DNA of 64,000 nucleotides from Pyropia haitanensis (lineage: Eukaryota; Rhodophyta; Bangiophyceae; Bangiales; Bangiaceae): contig SDUX01000004.1 in NCBI GenBank assembly GCA_008729055.1, positions 3,536,172-3,600,171 of the forward strand, given 5' to 3'. The notes under the pieces were generated by a model. The model saw nothing but the letters and a program-made list of their open reading frames with translations, made no database searches and was not told where the DNA came from. A program made the position numbers and the translations under genes. Below, piece after piece: positions 34,246 to 44,238 of the stretch. How positions within the stretch are numbered: the first letter of the stretch is position 1; every line of letters starts with the position of its first letter.

Positions 34246-36453
34246 ATGGGGGCAACCCGTGACCGCCGCCGCCCTGGTGGTTCATCTCGACAAACTCCGC
34301 GACACGGTCCCGCGACCGCCCTCGCCAAGGTTGTTGTCTGCGCCGGCGTTGTGCTGTGGGTGGTGGCCGCGGCCGTCACCGCTACGGCGGCGGCTGCCGC
34401 AGCGGTCGCTGCCGTTCCCTCTCCCGCCGCCGTCCCATTGACACTCTCCTCGTGGGGTCCCCCTGGTGACGACGACGCAGCGGCGGGCGGAGCCCTTCCC
34501 ACCACCGCCAGGGTCACCGTCAACAACTACCCGGTGTGCCGGCCAGGGATGGTGGTGCGCCGCACCGGCGTGGTTTGCCCATGCTACATTTATTGGGAGG
34601 TGGGCACCCTGGCGGTCGGACCGACCTTTGGCGTCAACCTCTCGCTGTCGTCCGCGCAGCCGCCCGCAGCGGCGGGTGGCTCTGGCGCGGCCGCGGCGGC
34701 GGCGGCGGCGGCGGCGGCCAACCGCACTGCCGCCGCCGAGGCGGCGGCGGCCGTGTCCGTCCTGTCCGTACGACCCAGCACGCCCGTCGTGCTGCGGAGC
34801 GGCCAGACCATCTTTGTCGCCCGGCGCGGGCTCCTCTTCTCCTACCCCGTCACGGTAGACTTGGTCGTCACCGCTAACAATACGAGCGCGGGTGGCACGG
34901 GGGCGTTTTGCACCGCAGAGGTGCTGCTCGTCCTCGAGCCTGTCGAGCCGGTGTGCCCGCTGCGTGACATCCGGCTGGGCGGGGATGGGGAGGTGCTGGA
35001 AGTGGGGGGCGGCGGAGCACCACCATCCATGCGCCAGTCCCCATCGGCCCCTTTGACCGGACTGTTGGGTCGACGAGCAGGCCCGCAGGGTGAGGTTTGG
35101 GCGGCGGCCAGAGGCCCGGCCGGGGGCGCAGCACCAGCAGGGGCACGACCGACGGGGGCAGACACGGACATGGCTACCCGGGCCACCCTCGCGGCAGCCG
35201 ATGAGCACCGCCTCTGGGCGGGGAGTCCACCCGCGGCGCCCCCCCCCCCTCCCACGGTCCGGGTTGTTGGCGGCACCCGCCTGGACGACCCGCTCGCGCG
35301 CTCGTTTGTGGTCCACGTGCGGGGTGCCAACGGCTCGTGCACCGGCTGCCTGGTGGCCCCCCGTGCGGTCCTCACCGCCGCCCACTGCCGCGCCGCGGCG
35401 GGCGACACGGTCGCGGTGCTGCCGCCGGCGCCGCACGCGGCGCCGCGGACGGCCGCGGCCGTCGCGGCCATGCCCACCGTCCCCATCGAGCGGGTCGTCG
35501 CCCACCCCGACTACTCGCCCACCCGCCTCACCGGCGACGTGGCGGTGCTCTTCCTCGCCGCCGACGCGCCTGGCTACCCCGCCCAACCGGGGCGGGACGG
35601 GGACGGCGGCACCGCCCCGCCGTCGGCGCCGCGGCCGGCGGCGGTCAACCACGACCCGGCGGTGCCGGCGGTCGGCTCGGGCGCGCGGGTCGCCGGCTTT
35701 GGCCACGTCTCCCAAGGCTGGCACACCCGCCACCCCGACGAGCGCTCCGTCGACGTGCGCGTCGTCGCCGCCGCCGCGTGCCGCTCGCAGCTGTCCTCGG
35801 GGAGCGGCGGCGGCGCGGCGGCGGCGGCGCTCCTCCGGCCCGCCGCGCACCTGTGTGCGGGCGTCGACGGCGGCGGCTGCGACGCGTGCAACGGCGACAG
35901 CGGCGGGCCGCTGTACCAGGCGGCGGTGGCGCCCGGCGGGCGGCGGCTGTACGTGCTCGTCGGCCTCACCAGCTGGTCGTCGGGCTGCGCGGGCGCCCGC
36001 CAGCCGACCGTGTACACGCGGCTGTCGGCGTACGCGGGGTGGATTGACTCGCTCGTGGGGGGGGGGGGGACCGCGCCGCCGCCGGGCACCACGGGGGGGG
36101 CCCGCGCGACGGGCTCGGGGGGGCGGGGGAGGCGGGGTGGCCCCGATGGGGACCCGCTCGGCGACAGCGACGGCGGCGGCGGCCAGACGCTGGCGGTGGC
36201 GCTGGGCTCGGCGGCCGCCGTTGCCGCCGTGGCGGTCGTGGCGGTGACGGGGGGGGTGCTCGTCGTCCGCCGCCGCCGCCGGGGCGGCGAGCAGGCGGGC
36301 GTGCCGGCCGCAGCGGCGGCCGCAGCCGCCGGCGGCGCGCCGACGGCGGCGGCGGCAGCGGTGCCGCCGCCGCAGCCGCCGCCGCCCGTCGCGACGGGCG
36401 CCGCCGTCACGGCCAGTGCCACTGGCGTGGAGGGGGGGGGGTCCGCGGCGTAA
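34246..36453 (+). CDS. Membrane-anchored trypsin-like serine protease
   Basis: 735 residues in an unbroken frame. A hydrophobic segment near the N-terminus (about 25-56, VVVCAGVVLWVVAAAVTA) should act as signal peptide or anchor. An unassigned region with N-glycosylation-type NRT and NNTS sites fills 60-320. The S1 (chymotrypsin) domain begins at an activation site R339|VVGG. The triad is complete: His380 in LTAAHC, Asp431 in GDVAVLFL, Ser552 in NGDSGGP. Asp546 takes the place of trypsin Asp189, so cleavage after Arg/Lys is expected; the usual Gly216 is Ser (SWSSGCA). After the domain comes a Gly-rich linker, a transmembrane helix (about 648-674) and an R-R-R-R-R stop-transfer, then an Ala/Pro tail. 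Two hydrophobic segments make cell-surface or endomembrane location likely. No intron seen. Confidence 0.85.
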   Translation: MGATRDRRRPGGSSRQTPRHGPATALAKVVVCAGVVLWVVAAAVTATAAAAAAVAAVPSPAAVPLTLSSWGPPGDDDAAAGGALPTTARVTVNNYPVCRPGMVVRRTGVVCPCYIYWEVGTLAVGPTFGVNLSLSSAQPPAAAGGSGAAAAAAAAAAANRTAAAEAAAAVSVLSVRPSTPVVLRSGQTIFVARRGLLFSYPVTVDLVVTANNTSAGGTGAFCTAEVLLVLEPVEPVCPLRDIRLGGDGEVLEVGGGGAPPSMRQSPSAPLTGLLGRRAGPQGEVWAAARGPAGGAAPAGARPTGADTDMATRATLAAADEHRLWAGSPPAAPPPPPTVRVVGGTRLDDPLARSFVVHVRGANGSCTGCLVAPRAVLTAAHCRAAAGDTVAVLPPAPHAAPRTAAAVAAMPTVPIERVVAHPDYSPTRLTGDVAVLFLAADAPGYPAQPGRDGDGGTAPPSAPRPAAVNHDPAVPAVGSGARVAGFGHVSQGWHTRHPDERSVDVRVVAAAACRSQLSSGSGGGAAAAALLRPAAHLCAGVDGGGCDACNGDSGGPLYQAAVAPGGRRLYVLVGLTSWSSGCAGARQPTVYTRLSAYAGWIDSLVGGGGTAPPPGTTGGARATGSGGRGRRGGPDGDPLGDSDGGGGQTLAVALGSAAAVAAVAVVAVTGGVLVVRRRRRGGEQAGVPAAAAAAAAGGAPTAAAAAVPPPQPPPPVATGAAVTASATGVEGGGSAA

Positions 36454-36943
36454 GGGTGGCGCCGGCCGGCGGCGAGGGGGTGACACCCGCTGCGCCCGTG
36501 TTGGGGGACAGCGCCCCCGGCAGTGGCCAGCGGTACCACCCTCGATCTATGGCGGGAGCGACGACGTTGACCCCCACTCCCGGCACGCGACTCGATGTCT
36601 GGGACGCCTTTTTTTTTTTCTGATGGTCCTACAAATACACAAGCATTGATCACGTATTGTGGTACGGCCCTGTCAAGCGCACCACGTTGTGAAGCGTGAG
36701 CCCGGCTCGGTCGCTCAAGCGCCCCCGCCTTGGCTGGGGCTGCCGACGGCCAGCGCTGCACCGCGCGCGTCCCGCTGCCGCCGACCACTTTGTCGCGTCG
36801 GTGCCATCGGCTCCCCCCGCGCGCGCCGGTGGCGCGTGCAGCGCCCCCGACGCCGGGAGGCGACACGGCCGCCATTGACGGCGGTGCGGCGTCTCTCGCC
36901 CTCCCCAGTCTCCTCCCCCTCTGTGTGTGACCACCGCGTGTAG
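36454..36943. other. Intergenic
   Basis: A T run at 36608-36620 and an AT-rich stretch to 36670 follow the protease gene and are probably its 3' region. No gene seen. Confidence 0.4.
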
Positions 36944-37564
36944 TCACGGCGTGCGGCGACGGGGACTGGTCGTCGCGCGTCGCCGTCGCCGCCGCCCGTA
37001 GCCGCCGCCGCCGCCGCTGTCGTCGCTGCCGCCATCGCCGCCACCCCCACCAGCCAACGGCGGCCGCGCCACCGGCGGAAACCCGCCACCGCGGCTGCGG
37101 CGGACGCGGCCACGCCCGCCGCCGCTGCTGCCGCCGCCGCCGCCCGCCCCGCCGCCCGTGGCGGCGCCTGGCTGCCGCTGCGGCCCGCGCTCCCGCGGTC
37201 CAGACCGGCCCGCGGCGGCTCGGGGTGGGGGGGGGACCTGGGCACGTGGGGGGGGGGGGGGGGGGGGGCACGCGGTGTGCGGCGCCAGCCTGCGCGTGTC
37301 GCCGCGTGCACCTCTGTGGGGGGGTGGCTGCACCCGGCGCGGCTGCGATGGCACACACTCGCTGGGGATGCGCGGCCGCGCTCGGGGACGCCACCACCGG
37401 GAGCAGGCGCTTTGGGGAGTGATGGCGCGCGGCGTGGCGGCCGCCGCGGCCAGCACCGATAGAGGCAGCGGCGGGGCGTGGTCGGGGCGGCGGCAGTCCC
37501 GGCAGCGTCGTTGCCGCCGCCACAGCTGCCGCATCGAGCTGTCGCCAAGGGTGACCACCGCCAA
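36944..37564 (-). CDS. Hypothetical protein, Arg/Gly-rich tail
   Basis: A possible 206-residue protein from ATG 37564 (MAVVTLGDSSMRQLWRRQRR). It has a C-x-x-C near the start (CRDC), a Pro/Arg middle and a Gly/Asp/Arg tail resembling RGG-type RNA-binding ends. It is divergent from the possible gene at 37669. I recognise no family. In this composition open frames arise by chance, so this is a weak call. Confidence 0.25.
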   Translation of the reverse strand: MAVVTLGDSSMRQLWRRQRRCRDCRRPDHAPPLPLSVLAAAAATPRAITPQSACSRWWRPRARPRIPSECVPSQPRRVQPPPHRGARGDTRRLAPHTACPPPPPPPRAQVPPPPRAAAGRSGPRERGPQRQPGAATGGGAGGGGGSSGGGRGRVRRSRGGGFPPVARPPLAGGGGGDGGSDDSGGGGGYGRRRRRRATTSPRRRTP

Positions 37565-37668
37565 AACAAAAAAAAAACATTCTCCCAGTCGAGGACGCTG
37601 ACGCTGAGGGTAGGCAGAAGCGTCGGGAGCGGCCTTTCCTGCACACCCCTCCGCTCCCCCTACCCCCC

Positions 37669-37700
37669 ATGACGGCTCCGCTCGCGGTGGCCGCAGGCAA

Positions 37701-37776
<76 letters not shown>

Positions 37777-38092
37777 GCCGTCAAACTCACCGGGAGTGTC
37801 TACTGGGGAAGGCGGCCGCCGCCACCCCTCCCCGTCGCTGCCCAGGGGCAGAGGGGGCGCGCGGCCCGCGCGGGCGGCGCTGGCGGCGGCGCCCCTGCAG
37901 CTGGCGGCACCCCCCCCCCCGGCGGGCGGCGTTAACCGTCGGCGGCGGCCGCCGTGCGTCCCCGCCACACCGCAGCCGCCGGGCGTCCCGGCGTTGCCGC
38001 CTTGGCAGCCGCCGTCGCGGGTGACGGCCGCCGCGGCGGCGGCGGCGGCACCTGCGGCAGCGCCGGCTGGGGACGACGACCACGCTGACTAG
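37669..38092 (+). CDS. Hypothetical protein with poly-Ala tract
   Basis: From ATG 37669 (MTAPLAVAAGNVAA) the frame runs through a (GCC)n tract to VKLTGSVYWG and on. A frame change at the C run 37912-37920 would carry it to TAG 38090-38092, about 141 residues. No family recognised. It could be the first exon of a longer gene. Confidence 0.25.
37705..37773 (+). repeat. (GCC)23 microsatellite
   Basis: Uninterrupted GCC triplets, ending in GCCACC. If the surrounding frame is coding it makes a poly-Ala tract. Confidence 0.95.
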
Positions 38093-39036
38093 CCGGAGGG
38101 TCGGTGGGCGCCCCGCCCGTCGTCCGCCCCTCTCTCGGGCAGCTGCCGCTGCGGGGCGCAGTTGGCGGCAGCGCGTCCAGAGTGGGCGGTGGACAATGGC
38201 GGGGGGGGGGTGCGGGGCGTCGACGAATCCGCCTGCACCAGCGGGCAGCCGCGGCTCCGCCGCCACCGCCCTAGTAGAGTTGGCCTCATCTCTGCCGCCC
38301 GTGCCGCGTCGGCGCCCTGCCCGCCCCCCCTCCGCCCATGACGGCAGCGCGTCGAGCAGCGACGGCGACCGCAAGAACGGCGCGCGCGGGCAGAGCCCCG
38401 CGGCGCGGCCCCAGCAGCGGAGCGCCCCAAACGACGCGGCGTCGCCGCCGCCGAGGCCCCCCGAGGACGCCCCAAACGGTGGCGGCCGAGGCGGGGCGGG
38501 TGGCCGCGGGCGGCGGCAGCGCCAGGCTCATCTCCAAAGACGGCAGTGCCGGTCAACGCGGTGCCGAGGACACGGTGCTGACCATGGAAACGAGGGGCGC
38601 GACGGGGAGGGGGCGGTCTTGAAGAAGGTCTTGGGAGGAGGGGATGGAGGGGGAGCGGGGGACACCGACAGACACGGGCGGTGCAGCGACACCAATCCCA
38701 AGCCAGCGCGGACGGACACGCGGCGTCATGGCACGCCGCACACGTTGCTCCGTGCGCGTCGCGCCCCCTCCCAGCGAGGAGCGCCGCGCCTGTCCACACC
38801 GCCGCGCCGTCGCGGCGGCGCCCCCCCCCCCGCAGTCGACCACCACGCACGCACGGACGGCACCCCCCCCCCCCCCGGCGGCGCGCGTCGCCGCCGCCCG
38901 CGGCGTGCACGCGACGCGGCCAGCCGCGTCGGCCGCGCCCGCCGCGTCGGCGACAGCGTCGGCGGCAGTGACGGCCGCACCGCCGCCGCCGCCGCCGCCG
39001 CCGCCGTCGGCGCGCCAGCCCGCTGGTGGCGGCGGC

Positions 39037-39095
<59 letters not shown>

Positions 39096-39281
39096 CCGCC
39101 GCCCGCGCGCAGCCGCCCCCCCGTCGAGCGCCACGGCCGGCGGTACGGACCGCGGCAATGGCGGCCGCGTCGGGAGGCGGCGGCAGGGCCGTGACGCCGG
39201 CCACGCGCACCCCCCCAGCCCCCTGTCCACGGACCCGCTCGCGGCGGGCGTCTGCGGCGCCACCCCACCACCCCCAGACGG

Positions 39282-39317
<36 letters not shown>

Positions 39318-39652
39318 ACGCGGTGGCGGCGGCAGCCACAGCGGCGTCTCTCCCCCCCCCCCCCCCCGCCGGGGCGGTCGCCACCGTCGTCACTAGCAGT
39401 GCCGCCACCGCCGTCGGCGCCAGCCGCCGCCACCCCCGCCGCAGCCACCGGCCGTGCCGCCGGCAGCGGCGGCGGCGGCAGTGGCGCGCCGACCCTCCTG
39501 TTCCGTCATTGTAGGGGTGGGGTGGCGCCGGTGGAGGGGGGGAGGGTGGGGGGGGGGGAAGGTCGGGCGTGCTGAGGGTCGTGGCGGGAGGGGATGAGGG
39601 GGGGGGCGGTGGGGGGATGCGCCGGGGGGGGGGGGGGGGGGATGATGCGCCG
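38093..39652. other. GC-rich stretch with ambiguous coding potential
   Basis: Open frames exist on both strands. The most protein-like fragments are a plus-strand Ser/Asp/Arg segment at 38340-38500 and a minus-strand Ala-rich segment starting at ATG 39408 (MAALLVTTVATAPAGG), but neither shows a domain and the frames break at homopolymers. 39500-39650 is G runs. I do not call a gene. Confidence 0.35.
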
Positions 39653-39674
39653 GCGCAGTGGGGTCTAACCCGTG
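39653..39674 (+). repeat. Terminal inverted repeat, left
   Basis: 22 of 22 bases match the reverse complement of 40372-40393. Outside and inside this block the two ends differ. Confidence 0.9.
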
Positions 39675-40323
39675 GCCCGTGCGAGGATCAAAAATCGGGC
39701 CTTGCGGGGCGTGCACGCTGTGCAACGGGTCCGCGGAATCGCCGAATTTGACACCGTAGGGCGGTTTTTTTTTTTTGCACTGGCTGCACAGGGCGCACAA
39801 AATCCGTTTAAACGAGTCTGGCGTCGTTCCGGAGCGTGCTGTCCTTTCCTGGTCATGGTCGGCATACTGGTGCACCTCTACGTGCTCGAGGATGTTCTCG
39901 CCACACCTGCAGCACGTTGTAGGACGCAAGGTCGCATTCGCAGTGCAAATGGTCGTCGACGCGCAGCCCGAGTGCGACGAGTGCGTCGGGCTGACATGCG
40001 CCGTGTGCATCCGGGCAGCCGACGAATTGGAGCCGACCGTGCAAGGCCGTGGGGATTGACGGCGAATGATGTCCTCGTTCCCCACTCGAAAATACTATGT
40101 CTCCATCTCCTGACAGAATATCATTGGCTAGGAGCCTTCGTAGGTGTGAATCCAACCGACTGACAGTGCCACACCTCGGGGCTTGTCGTGTGCTTCGCCG
40201 AAACTGCGGCCGGACGCCCACTAATTCCGAAGACGGCTTGCGCCGCGTGCGAGGAGTGCTCCCAGTGCATCGGGCGGTCGCACTCCGAGTGCGCTCAGAT
40301 TTTTGCACTCCCGGGGGGTCGGA

Positions 40324-40353
40324 GTGCGCCCGAAACGGCTGTTTTGGGCGCAC
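40324..40353. repeat. 13-bp hairpin with GGCT loop
   Basis: GTGCGCCCGAAAC pairs with GTTTTGGGCGCAC over 13 base pairs with one G-T pair and a four-base loop. It lies just inside the right end of the 741-bp element. Confidence 0.85.
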
Positions 40354-40371
40354 GCACTGCCGCCAGAGGTT

Positions 40372-40393
40372 CACGGGTTAGACCCCACTGCGC
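40372..40393 (-). repeat. Terminal inverted repeat, right
   Basis: Exact reverse complement of 39653-39674. Confidence 0.9.
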
Positions 40394-40700
40394 GGGGATG
40401 GCGGCGGTGGGCGGGACGACCCGCGGGACTGGCGCAGCCGGCGAGATCTCGTGGATCCGCTCGGCGAGCACCCCATCGCTACACGGCGGTCGACGCGTCG
40501 ACAACCGTTACCGCGACGCGACACCCGCAACCGCGACGCGACGACCGCCACCGCGACGCGACGACCGCCACCGCGACGCGACGACCGCGGCCGCGTCGCG
40601 ACAGCGGCGGCGGTACGCACGCCTCCTGCGCCACGCCCCACCGCCGCCCGTCCTTCCGCGGCGGTCGCCTCCCCCCCCCCCTTCCCCCCCTGCCGTCGCC

Positions 40701-42271
40701 ATGGTGTGGCGGGGGCGCCCCCCCCCCGCGGGTGGCCCCCCCCCCCCCGGCGCTCCGGGCGGTCCGCCTCGACGGGCGCGCGGCGCCCGCCCCTCCCCCC
40801 CCCCCGCCCCCTCCTCGCCGTCACCAACGGCACCGTCACCACCGGTGGCCTCCGCTACGTCCTCCCCACCCCGCGCACCTGGTCCATTGGCGTCAAGCCC
40901 GCGTGGCTCGCCGCGCCGCCCGCCACCGTCCACGGCGGCGGCGGCGGCGGCGGCGGCGGCAGCGGCAGCGGAAGTGGCGGCGGCGGCGACGGCGGCGGCG
41001 GCGACGGCGGCGGCGGCGGTGGCGGCGGTGGCCGGCGGCGGCGCCCCCCCCCCCCCCCCACCCCCCCGCTGGGGCCCCCTTTGCGGCCGTCCTCAGCCGT
41101 GCCATCCCCTCCGCACCGCCCGCCTACTTTGCCGCCGCCGCCGCCCGTGGCGCGCTCCGCCGTGCGACGGGCGCGCGGGTGGGCACCCCCGCCGAGGCGG
41201 CGGCGGCGGCGGCGGTGGCGGCGGACGCGGTGCTCCGCGCGGGGGACCAGCTGCGGCTGGACGGCCACGCGCACGAGCCGCCCGTGTCGGCCGCGGCGGT
41301 CGCGGCGGTCGCGGCGGGGGGGGGGGCGGGGGGGGGGGTGGGGGGGGCGGCCCCGCCGACCGGGCGGTGGGCGGGCGCCTGCGGAATGGGGGGTGGGCGG
41401 CGGCGGCCGCGGGGCTGGTGGCGGTGGTCAAGCCGCCGGGGCTGCCGACGTGCCCGTCGGGGCCGTACTGGCGCAACAGCCTGCTCGGGGTGGTGCGGGA
41501 GTGCTGGCCGCCGGGGGGGGGGGGGGGCACCGGCGGCGGCGGCGTGGGCATGGGCGTGGACGCGGCGGGCTGGGCGGTGGCGAACCGGCTGGATATGGAC
41601 GTGGGGGGGGTGGTGCTGCTGCTGACGCCGGGCCGGGGGGGGGGGGCGGGGGGGGGTCCCCGCGGACCTTGCCGCCGGCCGGGTGCGCAAGGTGTACGTT
41701 GCGCGCGTGGCGGGGCGGTTCCCAAAAGGGGAGCTCGTGTGGTACGTGCGGCCGCGCACTGGTTGGGGGGGGGAGGGGGGGGGGGGGGAGGGGGGCGGTG
41801 AACCGGTCGGGTCTGTGTGGAGGCGGCGGTGTGGGGGGGGGAGGGGGAGGGGGGAGGGGGGTGACGGCGCTCTTGTGGGGTGGGGGGGGGGGGGGGGGGG
41901 GAGGGGGTGGGCGGACGGGCGGCCGCGGCCGTGCAAGAGGCCCCGCCCGCCGCGGCGGCCGCCGCGGCCGCCGGCGGCCGCCCGCGACGCCGCGGCGGCG
42001 CCCCCGCCGCGGCGGTCGCGACCGGCGGCGGCGGTCCGCGGCCGCCGCGGCGTGGCCGCCCGCCGCCGCCCGCTGGTGGCGGCGGTCCCGACTGACACGC
42101 CGCCACGATGGCCTGTCGAGCGGTCGGGCGCGCGCGGGGTGGGCGGCAACCGCCGCCGGCTGCGGGGGGCGCCGTCTCGGTGCTGCGCGCGGCGGTACCG
42201 GCCGGCCGGCCGGTTCCTCCCCCCCCCCCCCCCACCCACGCCCCCGCCTCGGTACGCGTGGCCGCCCCGGT

Positions 42272-42302
<31 letters not shown>

Positions 42303-42717
42303 GGCCCGCCGCCCCGCTCGCGCGCCGTCCGTGGCGGCGGTTGCAGCCGCGCCGCGCTGGCGCCTCACCCAGAGACGGGCACGGCCATGGCCGTGGCGGA
42401 CGGTGACGGCAAGCCGTGCGAGACGGTACGTTTGGGGGGGACGGGGGGGACGGTGGGGGGGGGGGGGGGGGGGGAGGACGGCCGGCCGCCGTGCGCCAGC
42501 GTCGCCGGCCGGTGACGGGCGGCAGCCGCCGCCGCGGCGGCCGGCGGCGCGTGGCGGCGGCGGCCGCCGTGGCGGCCGTGCCGCCGCCGTGGCGGCCGCG
42601 CCGCCGCCACGGCGGTGCGGCCGGCATGCACGCGGCAGACTGCTGACGCGCGCCCGCCGCCGCGGACCCGCCCGTGGCGGTCTGCTCGGTGCGGGGACCG
42701 ACGCGGTGTGGTCGAGC

Positions 42718-42757
<40 letters not shown>

Positions 42758-43333
42758 CGGCGGTGCGTTTTCCCCCAACCAGCACTTTTGCCGCACCGCG
42801 TACGACCCGCAGACGCACACCTCCCTCGTCACCGCCACGCCGCGGACGGGGCGGACGCACCAGATCCGCGCGCACCTCGCGGCGGTCGGCCACCCGGTCG
42901 CCAACGACGCGCGGTACCTCCACCCGCCGGGCATGATGCCGCCGCCGCCGCCGCCACCCCTACCCGCAGCCCCGCCGTTGGCAGCCGTCGGTGCCGGCGG
43001 CGGCGCCCCCACCGCTGGTGCCCACCACCACCACCACCACCACCACCACCACCACCACCGCCGCCACCACCACCACCTCTACGGCCATCACCACCCCCAC
43101 CACCCGCACCGCCTGCGGCTGGGCGACGTGGCCGGCGGCGCGGCCATGGCCGCGGCGGGCGCGGCGCTCGGCTGCACCGTCTGCGACGCGGTGGCGCCGC
43201 CGCCCGGCGCGGCCTGGCCCGGCCGCGGCGACGGCGTCTGGGGGCCCCGGTCGATTTGGCTGTGGGCGGCCGAGTACGCGGTCGCGGGGGGGGGTGGCGG
43301 TTTGTCGCGCCGCTGCCCGAGTGGGCACGCTGA
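40701..43333 (+). CDS. RPUSD2/Pus9-type tRNA pseudouridine synthase
   Basis: Three exons: about 40701-41741, 42347-42425 and 42783-43333. The enzymes turn a tRNA uridine into pseudouridine. Exon 1 carries TTGGLRYVLPTPRTWSIG, an S4-like part (LRAGDQLRLDGHAHEPPV), then AVVKPPGLPTCPSGPYWRNS and the active-site stretch ANRLDMDVGGVVLLL, with the catalytic Asp in R-L-D and Asn where His is usual, then RKVYVARVAGRFPKGELV. Exon 2 gives VADGDGKPCET; exon 3 gives YDPQTHTSLVTATPRTGRTH, QIRAHLAAVGHPVANDARY and the RPUSD2-type ending RSIWLWAAEYAV ... FVAPLPEWAR. A His-rich insert lies in exon 3. Frames break at G/C runs in exon 1 (at least four times, about 40750-41690) and once in exon 3 (43287). The ATG at 40701 is a guess; the N-terminus is in C runs. 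Confidence 0.75.
41742..42346 (+). other. Intron 1, pseudouridine synthase gene (605 bp)
   Basis: Donor GTG TG|GTACGT, acceptor GGTTGCAG|CC at 42346, with a long T run (42274-42302) upstream. Phase 2 on both sides gives an unbroken ELVC-RAALAP junction. The nearer acceptor-like CAG at 42638 would create a stop. Confidence 0.7.
42426..42782 (+). other. Intron 2, pseudouridine synthase gene (357 bp)
   Basis: Donor GAGACG|GTACGT, acceptor CCCAACCAG|CAC after a long C tract (42720-42755). Phase 0. It joins GKPCET to HFCRTAYDP, as in RPUSD2 relatives. Confidence 0.8.
43018..43108 (+). repeat. CAC-rich tract encoding a His-rich insert
   Basis: About 12 consecutive His codons, then R-R-H-H-H-H-L-Y-G-H-H-H-P-H-H-P-H. 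It lies in frame between the conserved GHPVANDARY and the C-terminal C-T-V-C-D segment. Confidence 0.9.
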
Positions 43334-44206
43334 TGCCGCGTGTACGGCGGGTGGGGTGGGGGGGGGGGGGGGGGGCACGCAGGGGGGGTGGCGGAACGCC
43401 TTGTGGAGTGGGACGCTGTGGGAGGGGGGTGGCGTCCTCGGGACCGTCGGACGCGGCGGTGCGCTTCCCGTCGCGCTGCCCCGGCTGTTGCAACGCGCTC
43501 GCCGCGGTCGCGGCGAGAGGCGGGCGCGTGCGCAGCGGCTGCCGAGCGCGACGCTGGCGGGTGGCGGCGTGGCCGAGCTGGTGGACCAGGTGGTGGCGGC
43601 TGTGGCAGGCGCGTGGCGACGGCGGCAGGGCGGTGCGCCGCTGGGGGGCAGAGCAGGGGGGGGGGGGGGCGCCGCCGTGGTGCTTGTGGAGGCGTCCTTT
43701 TTTTTTTTTTTGCGCCCGTCGGCCTGCGGCTTGCCGCCCGCCTCTTTCACCCCCGACGTGGCGAGCACGACCCCGTGGCGCGAGGTGCCGCCGCAGGGCG
43801 GCCGCCCACCCCGCGGCGGTCGGGGAGCCCCTTGGCGAGAGCGCGCGGACGGCCACGCCCAACGTGTGCCGCGTCGATGGCTGCGTGCGGGCCAGCCCGC
43901 CGTTGCGCCGTGGCGGCTGACGGCCGACGTGGACCGGGGTGGCGGCGGGGGGTGCGGAGGCAGCCGACCGACGCCGCCCGTCGTGACGAGCGTAGACCCG
44001 GCGCCACCGCCGGCGTCGACGTCGACGGTGGTGGCACGCAGCACGCCGACGGCGTCGGGCGGTGCCACCCCTACAGCAACGGCCGGTCGTTGCGGTCCCC
44101 GCGGCGCCGCCGCGGGCGGTGTTGCCACCGGTGTGGACGCCGCGCGCGGTGGCGTCGGTGGGGGCGCTCCCGTCGACACCCGCTGCGGCCTCCCCGCCGC
44201 CCGCGG

Positions 44207-44238
<32 letters not shown>

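Larger units (their letters stand above)
39653..40393. mobile_element. 741-bp element with perfect 22-bp terminal inverted repeats
   Basis: The outer 22 bases at 39653-39674 and 40372-40393 are exact reverse complements (core CAGTGGGGTCTAACC). The interior has clearly lower G/C than its surroundings and ordinary sequence complexity. On the minus strand short frames carry Cys/His pairs (GCPDAHGAC, HCECD, then CCRCG and CALCSQC in another frame), which could be remains of a zinc-binding transposase domain. A 13-bp hairpin sits 18 bases inside the right repeat. No target-site duplication is clear. It is best read as a non-autonomous DNA transposon or MITE-like element; the superfamily is not determined. 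Confidence 0.55.

Noticed and set aside
36715..37644. 310-codon minus-strand frame overlapping the hypothetical 36944-37564 gene
   Set aside because: Composition is noise-like; only the shorter frame has a plausible start and tail, and even that is weak.
39653..40393. Helitron
   Set aside because: A hairpin lies near one end, but the element has full terminal inverted repeats and lacks the 5'-TC and 3'-CTRR ends.
42631..42640. Alternative splice acceptor for pseudouridine synthase intron 1
   Set aside because: Joining phase 2 to this site makes a TGA stop at once; the CAG at 42346 gives a sensible protein.
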